Assembly: GCA_022823055.1 (NCBI GenBank)
Contig: JAJDXX010000123.1
Span: 1 to 36,001 of the forward strand
Source: Candidatus Binatia bacterium
GTDB lineage: Bacteria > Desulfobacterota > Binatia > UBA9968 > JAJDTQ01
DNA length: 36,001 nt
Reading direction: 5' to 3'
Below are positions 1 to 8,100 of the stretch, piece after piece (the first letter of the stretch is position 1; each line of letters starts with the position of its first letter). The notes beneath the pieces were generated by a model. The model ran no database searches, had not been told where the DNA came from, and was given only the letters and a program-made list of their open reading frames with translations. The translations under genes and the position numbers were made by a program.

Positions 1-342
1 GGGATCTCCGCCATGGTGCTGCATCATCTGCTCCAATACCATTGGCCCGGCAACGTGCGTGAAGTCGACAACGTGATCGGGCGCGCCGTTCTGGTGGAAC
101 GGACCGAAGTGTTACAGCCGGAAAGCCTGCCGAGCCACATCCTGCGGAACGCCACGAATCCCATGACGCCCGCGCCGGTCCTGTCGTTGGCCGAGGTTGA
201 GCGTCGGGCTTTCACCCGGGCGCTCGCCGAAGCCCTCGATGCCACCGGAAACAACATCAGCATGGCGGCCCGACTCTTGGACATCGACCGGGTGACGCTG
301 CACCGAAAGTTGAAACGATACGGCTTGGTTGCCAAGACTTGA
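1..342 (+). CDS. Sigma-54-dependent transcriptional activator, C-terminal fragment
   Basis: The reading frame is open from the first base, so only the C-terminus of a larger protein is present. It begins in the last part of the AAA+ domain, where WPGNVRE (residues 16-22 counted from base 1) is the conserved sensor-II motif of NtrC-family enhancer-binding proteins. A linker follows, then a Fis-type helix-turn-helix (NISMAARLLDIDRVTLHRKL) near the end. Such proteins bind upstream of -24/-12 promoters and hydrolyse ATP to open the sigma-54 holoenzyme complex. A strong sigma-54 promoter lies about 255 bases downstream, in front of the pilus operon, so this protein is the obvious candidate activator of that operon; the link is inferred. 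The N-terminal input domain is outside the window. Confidence 0.93.
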   Translation, partial: GISAMVLHHLLQYHWPGNVREVDNVIGRAVLVERTEVLQPESLPSHILRNATNPMTPAPVLSLAEVERRAFTRALAEALDATGNNISMAARLLDIDRVTLHRKLKRYGLVAKT

Positions 343-597
343 CGGCCTTCCGCCGTGGTAGTATGAAATAATAATGTTTTAAAGACGACGTGTTACAACC
401 GTGCAACAGCCCAGAAACTTAACGGGTATGTCAGTAAATTCAAATAGTTAGAGGGCTGCAGTGAATCCGGACGAGCTAATCTTCGGAGTTTTCTCCAATA
501 GTCAGTGTCGGATTTGCCACACATCAAGTTCCGGTGATCGCGATACGGATTGGGGCAAGCCCTTGTTTTTGCTGGATGTTGTGCCGTGTGTCTACAC
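343..597. other. Intergenic region upstream of the tad promoter
   Basis: About 255 bases with no credible gene, more AT-rich at 355-450 than the surrounding coding DNA. It lies between an enhancer-binding protein gene and a sigma-54 promoter, so it is where upstream activator sites would be expected. I could not pick out a convincing inverted repeat by eye. Confidence 0.6.
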
Positions 598-615
598 TTG
601 GCATGATTTCTGCTT
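598..615 (+). promoter_or_regulatory. Sigma-54 (-24/-12) promoter of the tad operon
   Basis: The sequence TTGGCATGATTTCTGCTT matches the sigma-54 consensus (TGGCAC-N5-TTGC). GG is at 600-601 and GC at 612-613, exactly 10 bases apart as the enzyme requires. Transcription would start near 625, leaving a leader of about 56 bases before the TTG start at 681. The site follows a gene for a sigma-54 activator and precedes the pilus genes, so regulation by RpoN is strongly suggested. It also excludes in-frame start codons at 534 and 603 for the first pilus gene, because they lie upstream of the predicted transcript. Confidence 0.8.
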
Positions 616-680
616 GTAAGACTATGAGTCAGGCTTCAGGGCCGAAAGGGACAACCGCCGGGCAGAAAGGGGGGATCAAG

Positions 681-1256
681 TTGCCGATTCGCGACTTGAC
701 ATCATGGGCAGGGCTCGTGAGGGGGGTGTCGGCATTCGTCTTCTGCCGGCGCGCCTCGGTCGCGGTGGAGAGCGTCGCCTACGTCGCCTTTGTGGTCGCC
801 ATGACGGGCACCGCGTTCGAGATCGTGAAGTCGTTCAACGTCGGCGACACTCTTGAGCGCGCGGCCTACGCGGTTGCGCGGGACCATGTGCTGCACAACG
901 CGATGCCGGGCGACAACGCCGCGTTGATTGCCCGGGCCAGAGACGCCATAAGGGAAGAGGCAGGAGGCGCGCTGAATCCCGATGCGGTCGACATCGAGTT
1001 CAAGGTTTACCTGAATCCGTCCAAGATGTTGAATGACGAGGTGTCAACCGGCAAGCACGCGGGCATCGGCGGTGGGCCGGGGGACATGGTCGTGGTTCGG
1101 TTGAGCTACAAGACCACCACGGGGTTTGCGTGGCTGCGGCGGCAGTTGGGACTGAACGACGGTGACGAACTCGGCTTCGGCGCCTTGGCGGTGGCGCGTA
1201 ACGAACTGGCGTTGCCCGTGAGCTCGGGTTCCGGCGGCCAGTTGGGAAGCCCGTGA
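681..1256 (+). CDS. TadE-like pseudopilin (first)
   Basis: Predicted 191-residue minor pilin of the Tad pilus. The start is the TTG at 681, preceded by a strong ribosome-binding site (AAAGGGGGG, 666-674) at 6-base spacing; upstream in-frame ATGs precede the predicted transcription start. The N-terminus has a short basic stretch (FCRRASVAVESVAYVAFVV) with the pilin-like hydrophobic helix and a Glu in the position typical of TadE-type prepilins. The rest is a predicted periplasmic domain with no motif I recognise. The stop overlaps the next start codon (GTGA at 1253-1256), so the two TadE-like genes are probably translationally coupled. TadE family membership is inferred from the N-terminal segment, the size and the position. 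Confidence 0.78.
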   Translation: MPIRDLTSWAGLVRGVSAFVFCRRASVAVESVAYVAFVVAMTGTAFEIVKSFNVGDTLERAAYAVARDHVLHNAMPGDNAALIARARDAIREEAGGALNPDAVDIEFKVYLNPSKMLNDEVSTGKHAGIGGGPGDMVVVRLSYKTTTGFAWLRRQLGLNDGDELGFGALAVARNELALPVSSGSGGQLGSP

Positions 1257-1882
1257 ACGCCATGAAACGAATCTTGCCTGCAGGGGTTTTCGCAACTCTC
1301 TCCTCCTGGTTGCGGAACACGAGAGCGTCGGTGAGCGTCGAGTTTGTCGCCGGAGCGGTGCTCCTTCTCACGATGACGATGGGTACGCTGGATGTCTACC
1401 GGCTGATGGATGCAAGCTCGTTGAGCGCAAACGCCGCGAAAACAATGGCGGATTACATGTGGTTGTCGAACTCCCCGAAGTCGCAGCATCTGGAGGACTT
1501 GGCGAAGTACGCGCACCGGAAGCAGATTGCGGTCCCGTCGCATGCCGCCTTCGTCGTGTCCGCCTTCACGCAACCTGCGGGGGCGGGCGCTTCACCCGAC
1601 AAGTCGTGGGACCACCGGATCCTTGTGGCCCCCGATGGAGAAACGCCGTCGCCGCTGGCCGATGTTTGCGGCTCGCGCAGCTTGATCGGAACGGGGGGGG
1701 GGCTCCCCGCGGGCTTCACGATGGCCGCCGGCGAGGAGATCATCGTCGTGGAGGTGTGCGTGAAGGTGTCGTCGGGGGCATTGTTGAGTGGCGGAGTATT
1801 GGACACCGTGGGTCTCCCGTCAGTGTTCTACGAGTACAGGATCGTGCCGGTGCGTGACTTCATGCCGGCGAAGCCGGTGTGA
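1253..1882 (+). CDS. TadE-like pseudopilin (second)
   Basis: A 209-residue protein with a hydrophobic pilin-like N-terminus (ASVSVEFVAGAVLLLTMTMG) following a basic stretch, as in TadE/TadF minor pilins. The start could be GTG at 1253, which overlaps the previous stop and follows GGGAAG, or ATG at 1262. A run of ten G bases (1693-1702) encodes three consecutive glycines near residue 148; a one-base change there would truncate or scramble the C-terminal third. A pair of pseudopilin genes ahead of tadG is usual in tad loci. The protein probably sits in the inner membrane or pilus base after prepilin cleavage; this is family knowledge, not shown here. Confidence 0.78.
   Translation: MNAMKRILPAGVFATLSSWLRNTRASVSVEFVAGAVLLLTMTMGTLDVYRLMDASSLSANAAKTMADYMWLSNSPKSQHLEDLAKYAHRKQIAVPSHAAFVVSAFTQPAGAGASPDKSWDHRILVAPDGETPSPLADVCGSRSLIGTGGGLPAGFTMAAGEEIIVVEVCVKVSSGALLSGGVLDTVGLPSVFYEYRIVPVRDFMPAKPV
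1693..1702 (+). repeat. G10 homopolymer inside pseudopilin gene
   Basis: Ten consecutive G bases within the second TadE-like gene, currently in frame (Thr codon ACG followed by three GGG glycine codons). It is the longest G run I found in the window. Runs of this length are prone to slipped-strand length change. Confidence 0.95.
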
Positions 1883-1899
1883 GTATTGAGGTTGACGCA

Positions 1900-3459
1900 A
1901 TGAAGAACAGCTCACAGGTTCTCGCCGGCCGGCTTCGGTTTCTCCGTGATGCCTCCGCCGCGGTCGGGCTCGCCTCCGTGATGCTCGGCTCCGTGGTCCT
2001 GGTCGGCGTGGGTGTGCTCGGCGACACGGTGTGGCTGTCCCGCCAGCAGAACATGCTGGAGGATGCGGTCGCCGCGGCGGGTGTCGCGGCTTTCAAGGAG
2101 TTGGGCAACCTCAATCCCAGCGACACGGACGAAGACCAGAAGAAACAACTCGAGAAAATCATCAAGCGGTACGTCCTGGTCAACGTGCCAGATCTCTATC
2201 GCGACTCGGTAGAGAAGTCCCTGAAGGTCGGATTCAGGAAAAGAAAGACTACCTCCAACGGCAACGAAAAAGAGGCCGTAGACCTGCAGGTCAAGGCAAA
2301 GAGGGGCGGGGCAAGCCCCTTCATCGGGGTTGGCAAGGATGACGTGATCCAGGCCACGATCTCGGTCGAGCGGGCCATTGTTCCCGTCGACGTGGTGCTG
2401 GCGTTCGACACCAGCGCCGGCAACAGCAACAAACGGCTGGAGGGCATCCGGGTAGCGGCGCGCACGCTCATCAATGCCCTGTACGTCGCGGGTGGGAAGC
2501 ACGTTTCCATGGGTTTGGTCCCCTACAGTGCCGCTACCGTCAATATAGGTACCCAACGAACAGGTTGGATCAAGCCGAACGATATCGGAATGGGGCACAA
2601 GAAAGCCCCGCCCGATTCGAAATATGCCCAGCCCCTTTACCAACCTGGCGGCCTCTTTGGCAACCGCTTCAGTGCCCTTTGGGGAGGGTGTGTCGAGCAC
2701 CGCGTGAAGCCCGGCGGTATGGACCGCTTCGATCTGTCCCTCGCGACGCACGACGTCGAGAAATTCGCGTCCTACTATTATCCCTACGACCCTGATGAGA
2801 TCGCGAGTCCTTGGGCAGCGGGGCAGGGACCGCAAATGGGCTGCCCGGGAAGCGTCATCGTACAGCTTACCTCCGACCGCAGCTCCATCGAGCAGGAAGT
2901 CGACGCCTTGCACCTGAACGGCGTTGGCGGGATAGGTTATCCTGCCGGCGGCGGCATGATCCACTTGGGTGTCGTATGGGGCAGGAGGGTGCTGGCGCCC
3001 AGTTGGCAAACCGCATGGGGGTTGCCCCAGTCAACCGCAGGGGAGCGAAGGAAAGTCCTGGTGCTGCTTTCGTCTGCGGTCAGAGATACCATGTGGGAAG
3101 GCGCATACTCTGCCTACGGCAGACCGGGACCGGGACCCGAAGAGAACGGTCACCTGGATGGGGATCCTCTGGATGGCGTAGTCGCACAGTCGGCCGTGCT
3201 TAACAAACTCGACGGTGTCACCAAGGAAAACTGCTCGCTGGGCAGGAAGGAAGGTACCACCATATTCGCGGTCCTGGCAATGGCCCGAGGACACCGGGCG
3301 ACAAGGGAGGCTGCCGTCAAGGTACTGAAGGAATGCACCGGGTCCCCGGGCAATGTCTTCGAGGCCGATGACAAGGCTGAAATTGTGGATGTATTCACGA
3401 GGATCGGCAAGAGAATCGGGACGACGCGACGGGTGAAGCCGCCGCCCGGCGATATTTGA
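1900..3459 (+). CDS. tadG: TadG-like pilus assembly protein with von Willebrand A-type domain
   Basis: A protein of about 519 residues. ATG at 1900 is preferred because TGAGG lies 8 bases upstream; GTG at 1879 overlaps the previous stop and is the alternative. A membrane segment near the N-terminus (GLASVMLGSVVLVGVGVLG) precedes WLSRQQNMLEDAVAAAGVAA, the usual TadG/TadE N-terminal pattern. A von Willebrand factor A-like domain begins near residue 165, with AFDTSAGNS in the place of the metal-binding MIDAS loop. The third MIDAS position reads Gly where Ser is usual (DxSxG), so metal binding may be weakened. It probably spans the inner membrane with the vWA part in the periplasm, and the gene sits between pseudopilin and pilin genes as in other tad operons. 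Confidence 0.85.
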   Translation: MKNSSQVLAGRLRFLRDASAAVGLASVMLGSVVLVGVGVLGDTVWLSRQQNMLEDAVAAAGVAAFKELGNLNPSDTDEDQKKQLEKIIKRYVLVNVPDLYRDSVEKSLKVGFRKRKTTSNGNEKEAVDLQVKAKRGGASPFIGVGKDDVIQATISVERAIVPVDVVLAFDTSAGNSNKRLEGIRVAARTLINALYVAGGKHVSMGLVPYSAATVNIGTQRTGWIKPNDIGMGHKKAPPDSKYAQPLYQPGGLFGNRFSALWGGCVEHRVKPGGMDRFDLSLATHDVEKFASYYYPYDPDEIASPWAAGQGPQMGCPGSVIVQLTSDRSSIEQEVDALHLNGVGGIGYPAGGGMIHLGVVWGRRVLAPSWQTAWGLPQSTAGERRKVLVLLSSAVRDTMWEGAYSAYGRPGPGPEENGHLDGDPLDGVVAQSAVLNKLDGVTKENCSLGRKEGTTIFAVLAMARGHRATREAAVKVLKECTGSPGNVFEADDKAEIVDVFTRIGKRIGTTRRVKPPPGDI

Positions 3460-3534
3460 TTCGAGCTTCAAGTCAGGATCGAGTAAAACTGAACTTTGAA
3501 CTTTAGGTCAGCAAAAAGAATGAAGGAGCAAGAT

Positions 3535-3708
3535 ATGATTCCTCGATTGGCTCAGTATTTTCGCAGCCGGAGCGCCGTCTCGGCGCTGGAGTACGCTGCG
3601 ATTGTCGGCATTCTGGTAGTCGGATTGGCTACCGCCATCGGCCTTTTTAGAGATGAGATCACAAGCTACCTGACCACCGTACAAGGCAAGATATCGACCA
3701 TGACCTAA
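3535..3708 (+). CDS. flp: Flp-type pilin
   Basis: A 57-residue major pilin. The start at 3535 is set by AAGGAG (3523-3528) at 6-base spacing; the upstream in-frame TTG (3496) and ATG (3520) lack this. The sequence has a basic leader (MIPRLAQYFRSRSA) then VSALEYAAIVGILVVGLATA, the Flp motif with Glu at +5 and the adjacent Tyr, and a hydrophobic helix. The residue before the predicted prepilin peptidase cut is Ala, where Gly is most common. The short polar tail is typical of Flp pilins. The expected peptidase is encoded at 11154-11639 on the other strand. It is the only Flp-type pilin gene I see in the window. Confidence 0.92.
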   Translation: MIPRLAQYFRSRSAVSALEYAAIVGILVVGLATAIGLFRDEITSYLTTVQGKISTMT

Positions 3709-3741
3709 AACGCGTTCAGGTCGTCGCACGACTTCGTTCCT

Positions 3742-5085
3742 ATGTACGGTATCATGCGTCGCGGGCTCTTCGGCATGACTGTCCGGCGGAGTTTGTTGGC
3801 CACCATCGCCGTGGTGCTGCTGGCCATGGCGGCGGATCTCAACGCGCAAGATGTCCCCGACGAGTTGTTGTTGACCGTCGAGGCCGGGCAGAGCCGGACG
3901 CTGCGGCTTGACCGTCCCTCAGCCGCCGTGTCCGTCTCCGATCCGGCCATAGCGGACGTGCAGGTTGTATCGACCGATCTGATATTGGTCTACGGCAAGG
4001 CCGGAGGCCGGACATCGCTGGTGGCGCTCGGAAGCGACGGCGGCCTTATCGGACGGTGGAGGGTGACCGTAACGGTCGGGTTGGCGGGGGTCCGGTCCGC
4101 GTTATCGGAAGACGCGGAACTCCGGGACGTGGAGGTTCGTCCGTGGCGCCACGGGGTCGAGCTCTCCGGCGTGGTGGCGTCAGCCGCAGTGGTGGAACGG
4201 GCCTTGCAGTTGGCGCGGGCGTCTTTGCCCGAGAAGTCCCTGGTGGTCAACCGCCTGTCCATTGCAAGTCCGCAACAGGTCAATCTCGAGGTGCAGATCG
4301 CGGAAGTTCAGCGTAGCGTGAGCGAGTCGCTCGGCATCAACTGGCAAGCGATGGGCACGCGCGGGGACGGGGTGTTCGGCATGCGCGTGGGACATCTTCT
4401 TCCGGTCTCGCCGGGCGACCTAGCCAACAACTTTCCCGGCGCCTCGCTGCAGGGCGGACAGGCGTCCTCCCTGTTCGGCTCCTATACCTCGCCCACCGGT
4501 TCCGCCTCGGTACGGAGCCTGATAGACGCTCTCGCGACCGCAGGGCTCGCCACGGTGCTGGCCCGCCCCAACGTGACCGCTGTCTCGGGCCAGACCGCGA
4601 GCTTCTTCTCCGGCGGCGAGTATCCGCTGCCGAGTGGATTCGAAGCCGGCCAACTGTCGTTCGAATACAAGAAATATGGCGTCTTGCTCGACTTCGTGCC
4701 CACGGTGATCGACAGCGACCGGATCTCGCTTACCGTCCGCCCGGAAGTGTCCCAACGCGTGGGCACGGACGCCCTGAAGATATTCGATACCGAGATACCG
4801 GTCATAGATGTGCGGCGGGCCGAGACCACCATCGAAGTGGGGGACGGTGAATCCATCGTGATCGCGGGGCTCTACCGCAATCAGAGCGACACCACCGAAG
4901 CCGGTTTGCCCGGGCTCAAGGATGTGCCGGCACTGGGACTGTTGTTCGGCAACCGGACGGTAAGGTCCAACTCGACCGAGCTCATTGTCGTGGTCACGGC
5001 GCGCCTGATCTCCCCGGCCGACAGGAACTTCAGGGGCGCCGCGCAACGGGTCTTGAGTCGCCGCGTCCAGGGATACCACTACTGA
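3742..5085 (+). CDS. cpaC: CpaC/RcpA-type Tad secretin
   Basis: A 447-residue outer-membrane channel protein for the pilus. ATG codons at 3742, 3754 and 3775 are possible starts; none has a clear ribosome-binding site, and the signal peptide (RRSLLATIAVVLLAMAADLNAQ) begins just after the third. Then come the pilus-assembly N-terminal domain (residues about 40-110, LTVEAGQSRTLRL), a BON-like domain (about 115-175) and the secretin domain (about 255-430), which ends in the characteristic LPGLKDVPALGLLFGNR and STELIVVVTARLI. The length and domain order match CpaC. It should form the ring through which the Flp fibre exits. Confidence 0.93.
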   Translation: MYGIMRRGLFGMTVRRSLLATIAVVLLAMAADLNAQDVPDELLLTVEAGQSRTLRLDRPSAAVSVSDPAIADVQVVSTDLILVYGKAGGRTSLVALGSDGGLIGRWRVTVTVGLAGVRSALSEDAELRDVEVRPWRHGVELSGVVASAAVVERALQLARASLPEKSLVVNRLSIASPQQVNLEVQIAEVQRSVSESLGINWQAMGTRGDGVFGMRVGHLLPVSPGDLANNFPGASLQGGQASSLFGSYTSPTGSASVRSLIDALATAGLATVLARPNVTAVSGQTASFFSGGEYPLPSGFEAGQLSFEYKKYGVLLDFVPTVIDSDRISLTVRPEVSQRVGTDALKIFDTEIPVIDVRRAETTIEVGDGESIVIAGLYRNQSDTTEAGLPGLKDVPALGLLFGNRTVRSNSTELIVVVTARLISPADRNFRGAAQRVLSRRVQGYHY

Positions 5086-5180
5086 ATCGTGCCGGCGTCC
5101 ACCGGGCGAAGTCGAAGGACGCCCATTCCAAACGGAACCCCGCGGATGCGGTTCGCTGGAATTCACCGGGAGAAAATGCA

Positions 5181-5498
5181 ATGTGCGCCTGTCCACGAAT
5201 CCTGCGAGTGGCCCTTTGTCTGGCCGCCGCAGGTTGGATGGCGGCGGGTTGTGCCCGCTCGCCCATCGACGCCGAACGCGCCGCCTTCGTCGCCCCGGCG
5301 AGAACGGCCGCGCGTTCGGCGGCCCGCGCGCGGCTTCTGCTTGCCGAGGACCAGGCCCGCCACGGGTTGAGTGTGGCAGAGGGCGCGGCTCAGCGGCCCA
5401 CGCCTTTCCACGGCACGGTCCGTGAAGCCTACCTGCGATGGCTCAGAGGGGAAGTGAAGCCGTTGGCCGGATCCGGCACTGGCGATGGCGACAAGTAG
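5181..5498 (+). CDS. Small lipoprotein of unknown function in the tad operon
   Basis: A 105-residue protein with a lipoprotein signal: basic start, hydrophobic core, lipobox MAAGC with the lipid-bearing Cys near residue 24. ATG at 5181 follows GGGAG. The mature part is Arg/Ala-rich and ends in a Gly/Asp-rich tail; I recognise no domain. It sits between the secretin and cpaE genes with short gaps, so it is part of the operon. Some secretins need a small lipoprotein pilotin, and a similar role is possible here, but nothing in the sequence proves it. Confidence 0.72.
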   Translation: MCACPRILRVALCLAAAGWMAAGCARSPIDAERAAFVAPARTAARSAARARLLLAEDQARHGLSVAEGAAQRPTPFHGTVREAYLRWLRGEVKPLAGSGTGDGDK

Positions 5499-5519
5499 GG
5501 TGTAGGATCGAATCGAGCA

Positions 5520-6683
5520 ATGGAATCGGCGAGCGAGCACATTTGCGCATTCGCGGGAGATGCCCGCACCGAGGCGCTCCTGTCCGATGCGTTGGGGGAC
5601 AAGGGCGCGACGGTCCACCGCGGCGACATGGGCGCCGTCATCAAGCATTTGACCGGAGCGCCTTCGCCGAAGGTGGTGATCGTCGACCTGGACGGCAGCC
5701 CGTTCCCCGCCGGACGCATACACGAGTTGGCCGGAGTCTGCGAGTTCGGTACCAAGGTCATCGCGGTCGGCTCCAACGACACTGCCCGCCTTGCCCGTGA
5801 GTTGCTCGCCGCCGGCGTCAGCGACTACCTTCCCAAACCGGTTTCCGTGCGCGAGATTCGCGAGGCCGTCGGCGTGGCCCTGGACGGCGACATCGGTCAG
5901 GCCAGGATGCATGCCGGGCGCGTGATCGCCTTCCGGGGGTGCGGCGGCGGGTGCGGCGCCACGACCCTGGCGGCGTTGACCGTGCGTGCTTCGGCGGCTC
6001 GGGGGAGCTACGTCTCGGCGCTCGATCTCGACCGTGTGTTCGGCGCCCTGCCGTGGATGCTCGATGTCGAGCCGACCGCGGGGCTGGCTGAGTTGCTCGA
6101 CGCGGTCGCCACCGGCGGGGTTGTCAGTATGGAGATGCTCGAGGCGGTGAGCGCGTCCGACGGCCCGCGGATATCGGTTTTCGGCTACCGCGCGGGTGAA
6201 GGGGTGCCGCCGGAGCCCAAGCCGGACGCGGTGCAGTGGTTGACCGAGCGTCTCGCCAATCGGTCGCATCTGGTGGTGGTGGACGGAATGCTGGATGCCG
6301 ATACGTTTTTCTCGGTGCTTCGGAACGCGGATGAGCGGGTGCTTGTCTACGAACCGACCCTAGTGAGCCTCAGCCGGTTGACGCATACCCTGATGCTGAT
6401 GGGCGAGGGAAGGGAAGTCGTTCTGGTGGAGAACCACACGAGAGGAACGAAGCGCGCGCTTTCTTCCAGCCAGATTCGTGATGCGTTGGCGGGCCGCCAG
6501 CCGGACGTCGTCATTCCGTTCGAGGCGAAGCTTCCCGCGGCCACGAACCGGGGAAATCCGTCTGAATTCCTGGGAAAGCAGTATCGCGCGGTCCTGGACA
6601 AGCTCATCGACAAGCTGACGCGGCGCACGATCTCGCTGGCGGAGCCCCCCCCGGGTACATTCACTTTTACAGGCTCGCGATAG
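5520..6683 (+). CDS. cpaE: CpaE/TadZ-like pilus localisation ATPase
   Basis: A 387-residue protein with two parts. Residues 1-125 look like an atypical receiver domain (VVIVDLDGSPFPAGRI, then LAAGVSDYLPKPVSVREI). From about 133 comes a MinD/ParA-like ATPase domain whose P-loop reads RGCGGGCGATTLA (about 139-151). The usual lysine of the KGGxGKT motif is Ala here, as is common in the CpaE/TadZ family. TadZ proteins mark the pole and recruit the secretion ATPase and platform. A run of eight C bases (6645-6652) lies near the 3' end and codes for Pro-Pro. The gene directly precedes cpaF, the standard order. Confidence 0.88.
   Translation: MESASEHICAFAGDARTEALLSDALGDKGATVHRGDMGAVIKHLTGAPSPKVVIVDLDGSPFPAGRIHELAGVCEFGTKVIAVGSNDTARLARELLAAGVSDYLPKPVSVREIREAVGVALDGDIGQARMHAGRVIAFRGCGGGCGATTLAALTVRASAARGSYVSALDLDRVFGALPWMLDVEPTAGLAELLDAVATGGVVSMEMLEAVSASDGPRISVFGYRAGEGVPPEPKPDAVQWLTERLANRSHLVVVDGMLDADTFFSVLRNADERVLVYEPTLVSLSRLTHTLMLMGEGREVVLVENHTRGTKRALSSSQIRDALAGRQPDVVIPFEAKLPAATNRGNPSEFLGKQYRAVLDKLIDKLTRRTISLAEPPPGTFTFTGSR
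6645..6652 (+). repeat. C8 homopolymer near the end of cpaE
   Basis: Eight consecutive C bases in the codons for the C-terminal LAEPPPGTF segment of the CpaE-like protein. Slippage would alter only about the last twelve residues and the stop position. Confidence 0.93.
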
Positions 6684-6713
6684 AGGAATTCGCTTGACGA
6701 GGAGAGATCCGCA

Positions 6714-8096
6714 ATGGCGTTGAGAGCTTTTGGTCGCCGCCCCAAGGCGAGCGTGGAAGACAAGGCCGACGCGGTGGAGGCCACGCCCACTCCGGCGCCG
6801 GCCCAGACGCCCACGCGCCTGCAGACCCCGGACGCGACCATCGCCGCGATCGCGGCGAAGATTCATCCTGTCGTCACCAGGGCCATCGACATGACCGAAG
6901 CCGGGAAGCTCAACCCGGACGAGTTGGCGACGCAGCTTCAGGCGTTTCTCGATCGGGAAGGGACCGAGGAGACGCAGTCGCTGACCCCGTTCGACCGGCG
7001 GCGGGTGGTCGCCGCCCTGATCAACGATATCAAGGGCCTGGGGCCGCTTGAGCCGTTGTTCCAGGATCCCAGCGTCTCCGACATTCTGGTCAACGGCCTG
7101 CGCTCGGTCTACGTGGAGCGCCGCGGCAAGCTGACCCAGGTGGACATCAAGTTCCGCGACGGCCAGCACCTGCTGCGCATCGCCCAACGCATCGCCGGCT
7201 GGGTCGGGCGACGGGTGGACGAGTCGAGTCCCATGGCGGATCTCAGGCTCCCGGACGGCAGCCGCGTCAACATCATCATACCGCCGCTGGCCATCGACGG
7301 CCCCAGCATTTCGATCCGGCGCTTCCTTCTCACCGGCTTGACCCTGCAGGATCTGGCGACCCAGGAAATGCTGTCGTCGCCCATGGCCGCGCTGCTCCGG
7401 GTCTGTGTCCAGGCGCGCCTGAACATACTCATTTCCGGCGGCACCGGGGCCGGCAAGACCACGTTGATGAACACCCTGACCAGCGAGATCAGTCCGGACG
7501 AGCGGCTGGTCACCATCGAGGACGCCGCTGAACTGCAGGTGCAGCAGCCGCACGTGGTGCGTCTGGAGACGCGCACCATGAGCGCCGAGGGGACCGGAGA
7601 AGTGTCGATGCGGGCATTGGTCATCAACGCGCTCCGGATGCGGCCCGATCGCATCATCGTCGGCGAGGTACGGGGCGCCGAAGCCATGGAGATGCTGCAG
7701 GCCATGAACACCGGGCATCCGGGCTCCATGTCCACGATCCATGCCAACAGTCCGCGCGACGCCCTGATACGGCTGGAGAACATGCTCTTGATGGGCACGG
7801 CCGAAATGCCTCTCGCCGTCATTCGACAGCAGGTGGCGTCGGGCCTCAATCTCGTGGTGCAGGTGGAGAGGATCCCTTCCGGGAGACGCTGCATCACCAG
7901 CATCACCGACGTGGCGGGGATGGAACACGACGTCGTTCTCACCGAGGAGATGTGGCGTCTCGAGCGCGGCGAGTCGGGGGAAGTCTTCGAGAACAGCGGC
8001 CGGCAGCCCTCGTGGGTGGCCGCGGTGGACCGCGCGGGTCTGCGCGCCGAGTTGCAGGAGGCGCTCGAGGCCGGACGCGCCGAGATGGCGAGGTGA
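6714..8096 (+). CDS. cpaF: CpaF/TadA secretion ATPase
   Basis: A 460-residue hexameric ATPase of the type II/IV secretion superfamily that powers Flp pilus assembly at the cytoplasmic face. ATG at 6714 follows a GAGGAGAG-like ribosome site. A variable N-terminal region (1-60, Pro/Ala-rich) precedes the N-terminal domain. The Walker A motif GGTGAGKTT lies at about 242-250, Walker B-like RMRPDRIIVGEVRG at about 305-318, and the His box MSTIHANSPRDAL near 341-353. Length and motifs are intact. The gene ends 4 bases before tadB, consistent with coupled translation. Confidence 0.95.
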   Translation: MALRAFGRRPKASVEDKADAVEATPTPAPAQTPTRLQTPDATIAAIAAKIHPVVTRAIDMTEAGKLNPDELATQLQAFLDREGTEETQSLTPFDRRRVVAALINDIKGLGPLEPLFQDPSVSDILVNGLRSVYVERRGKLTQVDIKFRDGQHLLRIAQRIAGWVGRRVDESSPMADLRLPDGSRVNIIIPPLAIDGPSISIRRFLLTGLTLQDLATQEMLSSPMAALLRVCVQARLNILISGGTGAGKTTLMNTLTSEISPDERLVTIEDAAELQVQQPHVVRLETRTMSAEGTGEVSMRALVINALRMRPDRIIVGEVRGAEAMEMLQAMNTGHPGSMSTIHANSPRDALIRLENMLLMGTAEMPLAVIRQQVASGLNLVVQVERIPSGRRCITSITDVAGMEHDVVLTEEMWRLERGESGEVFENSGRQPSWVAAVDRAGLRAELQEALEAGRAEMAR

Positions 8097-8100
8097 CTTC

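Noticed and set aside
534-680. Longer N-terminus for the first TadE-like protein
   Set aside because: It lies before or across the predicted sigma-54 promoter, and the best ribosome site points to TTG 681.
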